Notes under the pieces: generated by a model
What the model saw: only the letters and a program-made list of their open reading frames with translations
What the model was told of the DNA's origin: nothing
Database searches by the model: none
Shown: positions 8,553 through 16,430 of the stretch, in pieces
How the letters are laid out: each line of letters opens with the position of its first letter
Position numbering within the stretch: the stretch's first letter is position 1
From: Marinifaba aquimaris
Lineage (GTDB): Bacteria > Pseudomonadota > Gammaproteobacteria > Enterobacterales > Alteromonadaceae
Reading direction: 5' to 3'
Length of the DNA stretch: 64,000 nucleotides
Assembly: GCF_013328345.1 (NCBI RefSeq)
Contig: NZ_JABULX010000017.1
Coordinates: 1 to 64,000 of the forward strand
Program-made: the position numbers and the translations under genes

Positions 8553-8951
8553 CTATTTAAACGCTGTACTTAAAACAATTGAGACCTCTTCAGTAATTAC
8601 GCCATGTCTTTTAAGTAAACTCACTATCGAGCCTGGTTTGCGAGAAAATTCATTGGCAATATTGGGGATACTTATCTCGCTTTGATACATGGACACTACT
8701 TTTTGTACATCAGCTTCCTCCCAAGGTAGCCCATAATTTTGGGGAAGCCCCTTCTCAATATTTTCTTGCTGTTTTTGTTGAATAGTTTTCTTAGGCTTTC
8801 TTGCCTTAGGTATCAAATTAATTGCTTGAAATAATGCACGAATTACCTCAGGCTCATTATAAGGAGAATTAGATGGTAAAATTTCACCAGTGACTGGGTT
8901 AAGACCGTTTGCTAGACCTTCTAAGATTGAAATTACATTTTCTTGATTCAT
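8553..8951 (-). CDS. Unknown protein with C-terminal HTH-like region
   Basis: 132 residues. The N-terminal segment LANGLNPVTGEILPSNSPY, followed by PEVIRALFQAI, matches a recurring bacterial motif (gene name unknown to me) where a NPxTGExLP loop precedes a short helix. A basic Lys-rich linker follows, and the last 60 residues (EEADVQKVVSMYQ, IPNIANEFSRKPGSIVSLLK) look like a homeodomain-type helix-turn-helix. Likely a small DNA-binding or regulatory protein. It stands alone, with a ribosome site AAGGGA. Confidence 0.6.
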   Translation of the reverse strand: MNQENVISILEGLANGLNPVTGEILPSNSPYNEPEVIRALFQAINLIPKARKPKKTIQQKQQENIEKGLPQNYGLPWEEADVQKVVSMYQSEISIPNIANEFSRKPGSIVSLLKRHGVITEEVSIVLSTAFK

Positions 8952-9183
8952 AAAATATCCCTTTTAAACAACTAACAATTAAATAGTGTAAAAATTGCGC
9001 ACATCCCTATTTTGATGTTTGTATCAAATTCATTAAGTAATTACCAATGTTATGGTAGTTTATCCCCTTTTATTTAACGTTTGAATTAAAGGACCTAATT
9101 TAATTTCCCTGCATTTGGGAGAAAAGCGTCTAGTTCAGTAGCCTAAACCTAGCCAGCTATAACTTGAGCTGGTAAAGCTAATG

Positions 9184-9729
9184 CTATTCGTCTGTGTGAC
9201 CTTTTGTTGAAATTGTTTTCATTATCTTCTCGGTAAGGCATCGAATGGTGCTAAATTGACAACAATCGATAGTGGTATATTGGCTTGGTAAGTTCTGCTC
9301 CATTAAGACATAGAACTCACCTATCTTATCCGGTTCATCAATAATAATGCTTTCATTTTGCCCAGCTTGAATAGCCAAATTTCGCTTTCTAGCCCTAGCC
9401 TTTGCCTCCTCAATTGGCAAAGATAAATGAATACAAACAGCTTTTTTACCAAGCTTTTCTAACAACAAATTACTTGCATCACGATCGATTAAACAGCCCA
9501 TTTCGATGGCTAACTTGCATTTACTTTGCAAACATAATTCGTAGATTTTGTTTGTAATGTCAGAAGATAACCTGTGAAAGTCAGCTTTACACGGTTGAGC
9601 TACAAAGCCCGTTATCAAAGTGTCAACTTTTACGCTTTGATAGCCTTGATTTGCCAATTCATTAATAACTGTCGACTTACCAACACATGGTGTGCCAAAA
9701 ATAAAAACAACACTAGGTGCTATTTCCAA
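9184..9729 (-). CDS. P-loop kinase-like ATPase
   Basis: 181 residues. Walker A motif GTPCVGKST at residues about 12-20, then a KVDTLI segment, a Cys-rich middle, and an Arg-rich lid (EAKARARKRN). This is the layout of small AAA_33 / shikimate- or nucleoside-kinase-like proteins that phosphorylate small substrates. The start is a TTG inside the last codons of the previous gene, a 10-bp overlap that implies translational coupling. Substrate unknown; similar orphan kinases occur in mobile regions. Confidence 0.7.
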   Translation of the reverse strand: MEIAPSVVFIFGTPCVGKSTVINELANQGYQSVKVDTLITGFVAQPCKADFHRLSSDITNKIYELCLQSKCKLAIEMGCLIDRDASNLLLEKLGKKAVCIHLSLPIEEAKARARKRNLAIQAGQNESIIIDEPDKIGEFYVLMEQNLPSQYTTIDCCQFSTIRCLTEKIMKTISTKGHTDE

Positions 9730-10214
9730 ATCAAATCCCGCCCATCAGAAACAGTGCGATAGATATTATTGATTTGTTCTTTAAACTCCAGCCTATAACC
9801 CAATAGCCCAGATTCACCGTCAAACATGGTCTCTAAATCTTTTACGAAGTGAGGGTTTCTCATCGCACCTTTTATTCCAGGCATATAATAATCATCCCAA
9901 AGAGGCCTAAAACACTTGTCCTCTTTACAGCACACTAGCCACTCATCAAGAACAGTATACCAATACAAGCGAATGGCTCTTTTTTCTTTAGAAGTAGGTT
10001 CCCATTTGTCCCTCAAGTTAACACCAGAAGTAAATTCTGATTGAATAGCTCTAATTCGACCTTGAAAATGAGTATGGATTTCTGCGCGTTTTATCGAATC
10101 ATTTCTTGAGATAGTTCGCCATGCTAAATACGTAGCAATACCTGCAGTAACTGCACTAATTGCGGCAGAAATAGATGATATAGCAGTGATAAGTTCCATG
10201 TTTGTTAGTTCCAT
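9720..10214 (-). CDS. Membrane-anchored unknown protein coupled to the kinase
   Basis: 164 residues from ATG 10214, with a strong AGGAG site at 7 nt. One N-terminal membrane helix (about residues 8-28, Ala/Ile/Ser rich), then a cytoplasmic domain rich in Trp and Arg with a CCKEDKC motif near the middle and a conserved-looking WDDYYMPGIKGAMRN stretch. Proteins of this shape (TM plus about 130 residues) are common as DUF4760-like single genes, but I cannot confirm the family. The gene overlaps the kinase gene, suggesting the two work together at the membrane. Confidence 0.6.
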   Translation of the reverse strand: MELTNMELITAISSISAAISAVTAGIATYLAWRTISRNDSIKRAEIHTHFQGRIRAIQSEFTSGVNLRDKWEPTSKEKRAIRLYWYTVLDEWLVCCKEDKCFRPLWDDYYMPGIKGAMRNPHFVKDLETMFDGESGLLGYRLEFKEQINNIYRTVSDGRDLIWK

Positions 10215-10947
10215 AACACTTCTCCTTGAAATTAGGACACACGATTGAACGAGTACTTCTTTGGTGGTTTTCTACTCATATTGTATTAACCATATAAGCT
10301 AACATAAATTAACATTTATGAAATACTTCAATGTAATCAGTAAGTAACCTTTAACTTTGAATAAGAAATCGTTGATGCATTAAAAGGCTCACTATCAAGA
10401 ATGAGAACAAACTCCCCATACAAATAATGAAAATTAAATAAGGTGTGAAGAGCAAAACAGCGAGTTTTTGTAAAGTACCGAAGGCTAGGCAACGATTGCT
10501 AATATTTGGAAAGGCTTGAACAATTTAATTAAGAAAGTGCGATGAGGAGGTATCGAACCACCGCCAAAACTTACCAGTAAAGTTCCCGTTTTCGCGCATC
10601 ATACTGCAAACAAGACTGGTACAGTTGAGCCGAGCGTAACACGTCATTGCTTAGAAAGGCTGGCAGCCAACCCCGTATTCATATTCAGGTGCAACCAACC
10701 CTAAAACAGATGGTAATCACCATCTCAAAAAATTATCCTACTAAAAAGAAATAAAATCAAAGTAACTTGTTTTTTACCAATATTTATCTTCTTGAAGAAA
10801 GAGTAACATTGCTTAATAAGCCGAGCTGTTTTTGCAAAGTGCCGAGAGCTCTCCACCAATTGCCAACTTATTGACTGCTTGACCCCATCTAATTGAGAAG
10901 TTGTTGACTAAATCGATTTAAGCGTAAGTCAAAAATTAGCTCTAAAC
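10215..10947. other. Gene-poor region with tRNA-like and repeated elements
   Basis: No convincing gene in 733 bp. On the minus strand, 10539-10650 has a degenerate tRNA-like layout: a T-arm with GGTTCGATACC, a 5-bp stem with a 7-nt loop (AACTT / AAGTT), and near-complementary ends. The spacing and the loop position 33 are not canonical, so it is not called as a tRNA. Two imperfect direct repeats containing TTTTTGYAAAGTRCCGA occur near 10461-10485 and 10828-10850. These may be recombinase arm sites or remnants. Confidence 0.35.
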
Positions 10948-11376
10948 TTAAAAGTACCCAATCACTTTGAGTACGCGTTGTTTCTTAAAGCCAGTCATGA
11001 TTAAAAAACGATGCCAAAGAGCTTGTTTGATATTACGTTGACCCGTTTTATAGTATCGGATCATCCTATCACTGTTAAAACCAAAAATTTCAGTAGCAAG
11101 ATCTTTATCGCTAAAACCGGTTTTAGTTTTCACTATTTCAAACAACTCATAAACTAACTCGTGATCGGGTGTTTTATAACCACTATCTAATAAATGTTCT
11201 TTTGGGTATTTTTCTATCGCTGCATTGAATAATCCATAAAATGGTACCGATAAGTTTTGCTCTAATTGCTCAATTGCCTCTTTCGTACCCTGCTGCATCA
11301 AAAACATACGCTGTTCTTCAATTGACGGGATGTTAAGCCGAGCAGAGTTACCATTCAGTGCAATATCATTACTCAT
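10948..11376 (-). CDS. Unknown island protein, possible HTH
   Basis: 142 residues starting at an ATG with GAAGG close by. The second half (GFSDKDLATEIFGFNSDRMI, then RYYKTGQRNIKQALWHRFLI) is helical and looks like a repressor-type helix-turn-helix in which FGFNSDRMIRYY would contact DNA. The first half is Gln/Glu-rich helix. It is the last gene before the tRNA-Pro fragment that marks the island edge. No family recognised. Confidence 0.55.
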   Translation of the reverse strand: MSNDIALNGNSARLNIPSIEEQRMFLMQQGTKEAIEQLEQNLSVPFYGLFNAAIEKYPKEHLLDSGYKTPDHELVYELFEIVKTKTGFSDKDLATEIFGFNSDRMIRYYKTGQRNIKQALWHRFLIMTGFKKQRVLKVIGYF

Positions 11377-12198
11377 TACCTTCTTCCTTTCTTTACTCGA
11401 TATGGATTAATGCTAAATCTGACTACAGGAACTTAGTTCCTAAAGGGTTAAACCATAGGACAAAAACAAGAAAACTGTAAATATAAATTCCGGTATATTT
11501 GAATTAGTAAGCCAAAAGACTTAGAGGTATTTTGTTAAACATCTTGTTTTATGACTAATAGCCTAAAACGAATGCAAAGCGTTTATTTTTATAACTTTTC
11601 TATAAAACCGACTAAAATTATCAGTCAAATTGCTTGGACCATTATCCAGTAGTTATAATTTTATAACTTATTGATTTATATATTTTTTATAAATTAGCTA
11701 AAAAGCCATTTTTAGCTAATTTATTCAGTTAAAAACACTTAAAAAAGCTTTAAAAACAAAATCTTGAATTTTGCATTTATGAGACATGGGGTGTCAGGGG
11801 TCGCCGGTTCGAATCCGGCCAATCCGACCAGCTCTCTCCCCGCCAAATAAAGCTTTCAGCTTTTTTCAATTCTGAACAACACCTGCAACAGATACAATCA
11901 CACTAGTGCTTTAATCTTTAATCAATAACCTCATAATCAGATTCGTTTCCACTATTTAAATGGTTAAAACAGTGAGTGCAGAGTTAAGTTAGCAAATGCG
12001 AAAAACAGCGTAATTCGCTACTTTCATTAACTGAATCATAAATCTAGTTTGAGCAATTTATCTTGATTGGTTGTGCATTCGTCTCCATATCTAGCTATTC
12101 CACCACCCTTGTAAACAAGATGTTACAAATTTGATACATTTTTGTATTTCAATACGTATACTAGCCAATCTTTAAATTAATAAAACGAGTTGGTTTTG
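11377..12198. other. Intergenic region across the island edge
   Basis: About 820 bp without a protein gene. It holds the tRNA-Pro 3' fragment at 11783-11830, followed by a small dyad with T-tract (AAAGCT / AGCTTT, about 11849-11866), probably the old tRNA terminator. Left of the fragment the sequence is extremely AT-rich, which fits imported DNA. To the right it must contain the promoter of the AraC-type gene. Confidence 0.6.
11783..11830 (+). tRNA. tRNA-Pro(GGG) 3' fragment, attachment-site scar
   Basis: 48 nt that match the 3' part of a tRNA-Pro with GGG anticodon: last bases of the anticodon stem, loop ATGGGGT, stem GTCAG, variable loop, T-arm GCCGG-TTCGAAT-CCGGC, acceptor strand CAATCCG, then ACCA. 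The 5' half is absent: bases before 11783 break the anticodon stem. Integrases of many islands recombine in the anticodon loop and leave such a 3' repeat at the far end. With this orientation the intact tRNA and the island lie to the left. Confidence 0.8.
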
Positions 12199-13257
12199 AT
12201 GTCAGAGTTAATCTTAGAGTTTACTCGTAACTTCTATATTCTTGGCTCAATTCTTGGCTTTATTCTCAGTGTCTTGTTGTTTAATTGCCGTAGTAACTTA
12301 CTAGCTTGTCGTATTTTGGCTGTTTGGGTGGTTTTGTTTAGCGTTGAATTAGCCGAAGTTGTTGCCATTATGTCTCACATAATGCCATTCGCCTGGCATG
12401 TGACTTTTGATCCCGTTTATGGTGTGTTGTTCTATTTTTATGCCAGAACATTAGCAAGGTCTCAGCCCTTTAGTGCACCTGATCTTATACACCTATTTCC
12501 TGTGCTCTCATGCTACGCGCTTGCGTTTAGTACAGAAATACAATTTGGCCCCGTGCTTGGGCTTTTATATGGCTGCTACACGGTTTATTTCATGTACCAA
12601 CATCAACGTGAAATAAAAAGGCAGCTATCAGATATCCAAAAAAGCGATCTAAATTGGTTACTCACAATGAGTGTATTCCAAGTTATCATTTGGAGCGCAG
12701 TGCTATCGATGTGGGCCTTTTCAGCAATAATTCCCGAGTCATGGAATATTGTTTTAATTAGCACAAGTTTTATTCCCGCCACCCTGTGGTTGTTTGTTCT
12801 CGCTTATTTTGGCCTGACAAAAGCGGCAATTTTTCAATTTCAAACACCCGCTAAAGAGACTGTCGATACGCGAGTGAGTCAAATGGATGAAGCTAAAAAA
12901 CAAAGGCTAACCACACTTTTGTTTGAAGCCATGGAAGGTGAACAATTATATTTGCAACCTCAGCTTACATTAACGCAATTGTCTGAACACATTAAAGCTA
13001 GTCGACATGATATTTCTTGCTTATTAAATATTGAGTTAAAGCTCAACTTTTATGACTTTATTAACGGTTTCAGAGTTAATGAAGCAAAGCGATTACTCGA
13101 ACAATCGCAAAGTAAAATTTTAGCGGTTGCTTTTGATTCGGGTTTTAGTAGTAAGTCAAACTTCAACAAGTTATTTAAAGAGCATACGGGTTACACGCCA
13201 AGCGAATATCGCAAACAAACACGGCAGCAAAACTCAGCACTCGTACAAGAAGTCTAA
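12199..13257 (+). CDS. AraC-family regulator with N-terminal membrane domain
   Basis: 352 residues from ATG 12199. The first two thirds contain about six or seven hydrophobic segments (for example YILGSILGFILSVLLF), a membrane sensor type seen in many marine AraC regulators. The last 100 residues are an AraC/XylS DNA-binding domain: LTLTQLSEHIKASRHDISCL, then VAFDSGFSSKSNFNKLFKEH and TGYTPSEYRK, both helix-turn-helix motifs present. Target genes unknown. It converges on the first of the three beta-roll genes, so it need not control them. It probably belongs to the core side of the tRNA scar. Confidence 0.85.
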   Translation: MSELILEFTRNFYILGSILGFILSVLLFNCRSNLLACRILAVWVVLFSVELAEVVAIMSHIMPFAWHVTFDPVYGVLFYFYARTLARSQPFSAPDLIHLFPVLSCYALAFSTEIQFGPVLGLLYGCYTVYFMYQHQREIKRQLSDIQKSDLNWLLTMSVFQVIIWSAVLSMWAFSAIIPESWNIVLISTSFIPATLWLFVLAYFGLTKAAIFQFQTPAKETVDTRVSQMDEAKKQRLTTLLFEAMEGEQLYLQPQLTLTQLSEHIKASRHDISCLLNIELKLNFYDFINGFRVNEAKRLLEQSQSKILAVAFDSGFSSKSNFNKLFKEHTGYTPSEYRKQTRQQNSALVQEV

Positions 13258-13327
13258 ATAACTTGAACATAACCAAGCCGAGGGGTAAAAAGTAAATTAC
13301 ACGTGTTACCCCAAGGCTAGGTTAGTA

Positions 13328-13366
13328 AGTGTCGCCACACAAATGGCTAACAAATATAGCGACACT
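13328..13366. terminator. Inverted repeat between convergent genes
   Basis: AGTGTCGC and GCGACACT (8 bp) separated by 23 nt in the 120-bp gap between the AraC gene and the beta-roll gene. There is no strong T-tract, so terminator function is only probable from position. Confidence 0.35.
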
Positions 13367-13378
13367 AACTGCTAAGGG

Positions 13379-14182
13379 TTATTCGCCAGCAAAGAAGTAA
13401 CCCGCTCGGTAATCATCAAGACCGCTCACACTTCGGTTTTGACCACCACCAATTGTAGACGCTTCACCGTTTGCTTGGTTGTCACGACCACCTAAAAGAG
13501 CAGCTGCTCGACCATCGCTACCTGTGATGTTGTTTTTACCACCAACAATCGTGCTAGAAGGGCCTTCTGCTCGGTTATCTTCACCACCAGTAATGGTAGA
13601 TAAATCACCATTGGCTTGGTTGTTATGGCCACCTGTAACTGAAGACCAGAAACCATTTGCTGTATTGAACTGACCACCTGCAACAGTTGACCAGCGTGCA
13701 TTGTTACCGGTAGTAGCACCTGTACCACCTAAAATTGACGAGAACCAGCCATTAGCTTCATGACCGACACCGCCCAAAATGACAGAGCGAAACCCTGTCG
13801 CCTTGTTATTTGAACCCGCTACTACTACAGATTGACCCAGCGCGAAATTACCAGCACCTGTAATAAGCGAGCCGCTCAAACGATAACTATGATTTTCACC
13901 AACAATTAAGTTGTGTGACCCCGTTCGTTCATTATCGAGCGATGCATCAGAGTTGTAACCAATAATTAAGTTGCCAAGGCCATTAGTAAGTTGAGTATTA
14001 TTCAGGCCATTTGTTACCTGTAAATCACAACCACTGATCACCAAGGTATCGTCAATTTTCTCAACACATTGCAGAATTTTGCGAATGGCATCTTCTTCGC
14101 TAGAAGAAATGGCTGCATGGGCACCAGACCAAGCTAGGCAACAAAGACCAACCAAAGCTGTATTTTTAATGAGTTTGAACAT
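13379..14182 (-). CDS. Secreted YadA-head-like beta-roll protein, copy 3
   Basis: 267 residues with a signal peptide (ending AHA). The N-terminal part has two Cys (LQCVEK, ISGCDLQV) that could form a disulfide. From about residue 70 to 250 short repeats of the pattern G-x-x-N-x-A-x-G-x-x-S-x-I-x-G-G predict a left-handed beta roll as in YadA/Hia heads. The C-terminus is a short DYRAGYFF motif. There is no membrane anchor, so unlike true trimeric autotransporters it should be released or held by a partner. Third of three tandem paralogues of nearly equal length; ribosome site GGAGC. Adhesion, biofilm or decoy roles are possible. Confidence 0.8.
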   Translation of the reverse strand: MFKLIKNTALVGLCCLAWSGAHAAISSSEEDAIRKILQCVEKIDDTLVISGCDLQVTNGLNNTQLTNGLGNLIIGYNSDASLDNERTGSHNLIVGENHSYRLSGSLITGAGNFALGQSVVVAGSNNKATGFRSVILGGVGHEANGWFSSILGGTGATTGNNARWSTVAGGQFNTANGFWSSVTGGHNNQANGDLSTITGGEDNRAEGPSSTIVGGKNNITGSDGRAAALLGGRDNQANGEASTIGGGQNRSVSGLDDYRAGYFFAGE

Positions 14183-14234
14183 AATCTTGCTCCAAAATTA
14201 GAAAAGTTAAATGGATATAAAAATTCGAGCAGAT

Positions 14235-15041
14235 TTATTGCCCAGAGAAGAAGTAACCGCCTTTGTAGTCATACTGACCACCGATTACACGGTTTTTACC
14301 GCCACCAATAGCTGAAGCTTCACCATCAGCTTGGTTAAAACGACCGCCTAAAACGGCTGACTGATCACCAGATGCCACGTTAGCTTCACCGCCCGCAACT
14401 GAGCTGACAGCGCCTTGAGCTTTGTTAGATTCACCGCCAATGACATTTGAATGTACAGCTGAAGCTTCGTTGTCAGCGCCACCTGAAATATTTGCATGCG
14501 TGCTGCTAACCGTATTGTTATAACCGCCGGCAATCGTGCTATAAAGTGCATCAGTTGTGGTTTTGTTTAACTCACCACCAAGGATGCTAGAGTAGTCACC
14601 TTCTGCAGTGTTACGTGCCCCCCCCCAAACACTTGAGTTCATACCTTTAGCGGTATTTAATACACCCGCTACAGCAACGCCCGGTGCCAATGCACTGTTA
14701 CTTTCACCAACAATCACACCACCTTCTGATTTATAGGTGTGTAAATCGCCAATGACTAAATTATGTGAACCTGAGCGATAATCAGGTGTCGCCCCCTCAC
14801 CAAGAAGCGGCTTATTGTAACCAATAATCACGTTACCTTTGCCATTACTGGTCGTACTGCTATTGCTGCCATTCACCACTTGTACGTTACAACCATTAAC
14901 TACTAATGTGTTATCAACGCGCTCAAAACAAGACAGAATGTCGATAAATGCATTTTCTTCTTCAACACTCAGCGCGGCATGAGAACTGGCAGCAACCACT
15001 GATAACGCGCCTGCTAAAACTATTTTTGTATAATTAAACAT
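14235..15041 (-). CDS. Secreted YadA-head-like beta-roll protein, copy 2
   Basis: 268 residues, same plan as its neighbours: signal peptide ending SHA, two early Cys (LSCFERVD, VNGCNVQV), a run of about 14-15-residue G-N-A-G-S-GG repeats, and a DYKGGYFF end. It lies 52 bp upstream of copy 3 and 51 bp downstream of copy 1, so the three form one transcription unit. A G9 tract in the coding strand (14618-14626, within a Trp-Gly-Gly-Ala stretch, about residue 140) could slip and switch the gene off. No anchor domain. Confidence 0.8.
   Translation of the reverse strand: MFNYTKIVLAGALSVVAASSHAALSVEEENAFIDILSCFERVDNTLVVNGCNVQVVNGSNSSTTSNGKGNVIIGYNKPLLGEGATPDYRSGSHNLVIGDLHTYKSEGGVIVGESNSALAPGVAVAGVLNTAKGMNSSVWGGARNTAEGDYSSILGGELNKTTTDALYSTIAGGYNNTVSSTHANISGGADNEASAVHSNVIGGESNKAQGAVSSVAGGEANVASGDQSAVLGGRFNQADGEASAIGGGKNRVIGGQYDYKGGYFFSGQ
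14618..14626. repeat. G9 homopolymer in coding strand (possible phase switch)
   Basis: Nine C on the plus strand inside the second beta-roll gene, far from its end. A change of one or two G would truncate the protein at mid-length. The present length keeps the frame open. Confidence 0.9.
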
Positions 15042-15092
15042 GTTATTTCCCTAAATATTATTCGTCATTATTTGGATGGAGATCAGAAAGGG

Positions 15093-15902
15093 CTAGTTAT
15101 CGGCTTTCATATTGCCAGCACGGAACTCATAGTTTTTATCTGTAGAACGATTTAAACCACCACCAATTGTTGAAGTAAAGCCACCTGCGTTATTGCCTTT
15201 ACCACCGAGAATAGAAGCGGCTTCATTAGATACGGTATTTTGCTCACCACCAACGATAGTGCCTTGGTTACCTTCAAATGGAATGCGGTTAAAGCGACCA
15301 CCAGATACAGAGCCACGTTGCCCATCTACAAAATTGGCAAAGCCACCTGAAACGCTCGTCCAAAAACTATTGACTCGGTTTAGTTCACCGCCAATAACAA
15401 CACTGGACTGACTACCATTTTGTACACCATTATTTTGGCCACCTAATACCGCAGAGAAGATACCGTGAGAATGGTTGTTTTTACCGCCAGCAATCGTGTT
15501 GTTGTGTTGTGTTGTGGTACCAAAATGGCCCGTTACAAAACCCGATGTGCCGTATACTTCGTGCCTGGTACCAGCAATAAAGTTGCCAGTGCTTGTGTAG
15601 ATATGACTATGACCTAATACAAAGTTGTGTGAACCATCATTACTAAAATCAGGAACCGAAGGGGCGCTCGCTTGATTGTTGTAACCAACAATCATGTTGC
15701 CTAAACCATTTTTATGACGCGTAAAACCACCGCCGTTGATTATCTGTAAGTTACAGCCATCAACGCGTACTGTCGCATCGGATTGTGATAAGCAACCCAG
15801 TACATCTCTCAACTTAGACTCTTGTTCAGCTGTTAGTGCAGCAGCTGACATCGATAACGCAGACAAGCTCACTAGCAGTGCGATATTTGAAAGTTTGAAC
15901 AT
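15093..15902 (-). CDS. Secreted YadA-head-like beta-roll protein, copy 1
   Basis: 269 residues from ATG 15902, chosen because GGAG lies 8 nt upstream; the longer frame to 15941 adds 13 residues before the signal peptide. The plan is the same as the two genes downstream: signal peptide, Cys pair (LGCLSQSD, VDGCNLQI), NGLGNMIVGYN motif, many G-N-x-S-GG repeats and an EFRAGN end. It is the first gene of the three-gene unit. The repeats suggest a trimeric or monomeric left-handed beta roll. No known name; the family looks like a stand-alone head domain. Confidence 0.8.
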   Translation of the reverse strand: MFKLSNIALLVSLSALSMSAAALTAEQESKLRDVLGCLSQSDATVRVDGCNLQIINGGGFTRHKNGLGNMIVGYNNQASAPSVPDFSNDGSHNFVLGHSHIYTSTGNFIAGTRHEVYGTSGFVTGHFGTTTQHNNTIAGGKNNHSHGIFSAVLGGQNNGVQNGSQSSVVIGGELNRVNSFWTSVSGGFANFVDGQRGSVSGGRFNRIPFEGNQGTIVGGEQNTVSNEAASILGGKGNNAGGFTSTIGGGLNRSTDKNYEFRAGNMKADN

Positions 15903-16430
15903 TATTATTCTCCGAATATTATTTTTTGCAAAAGTCGGCAATTCATTCAGGCTCCATCTGATTAACCAACAGCGAGCATCATGGTTTTCTTTACCGAGTT
16001 TTGATGTTTAAGACTCGCTTAGTAGCAAGACTCGCCATCAACATTAGTTCGGATTTTTTTTAGTTAAGTCTCGTCAAAACGAATAAGACTCAAAAACTAA
16101 AAATAAAATATAAACCATTGAAAAATAACAATTTCACTCTAAAACCAAGGAGATCTTATTGCTTTGATTGGACGTTTTTTTAATGTTTAGCCCTTTAATC
16201 GACTAGTGGTCATTTTTGAATTTAAACAAAATCAGCCTGCTTTTAATAAGCACGCTTAGAAATATTGGACAGACAATCGCTCAAACAAGGATTTGAATAG
16301 CTATGCGCAGTTGAAAAAACGCCATAAGCGCTGGATAGTGCAACGCGATAAAGAGGAAATTCTTAGAATAATTAATGGTTTGCATGACCTAGCTATAAAA
16401 AGCAAAGGTATGAAATACAGAGGTTGGATA
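15903..16430. other. Intergenic region with an ORF remnant
   Basis: Holds the promoter region for the beta-roll genes. A plus-strand open frame at 16260-16469, without start codon, encodes a protein-like stretch (KKRHKRWIVQRDKEEIL and KGMKYRGWILRNIP) and runs 39 bp into the end of the nuclease gene. It looks like the tail of a lost gene. Confidence 0.35.

Noticed and set aside
13492-13728. Minus-strand frame inside the third beta-roll gene
   Set aside because: A shifted frame over repeats; the main frame has signal peptide and family features.
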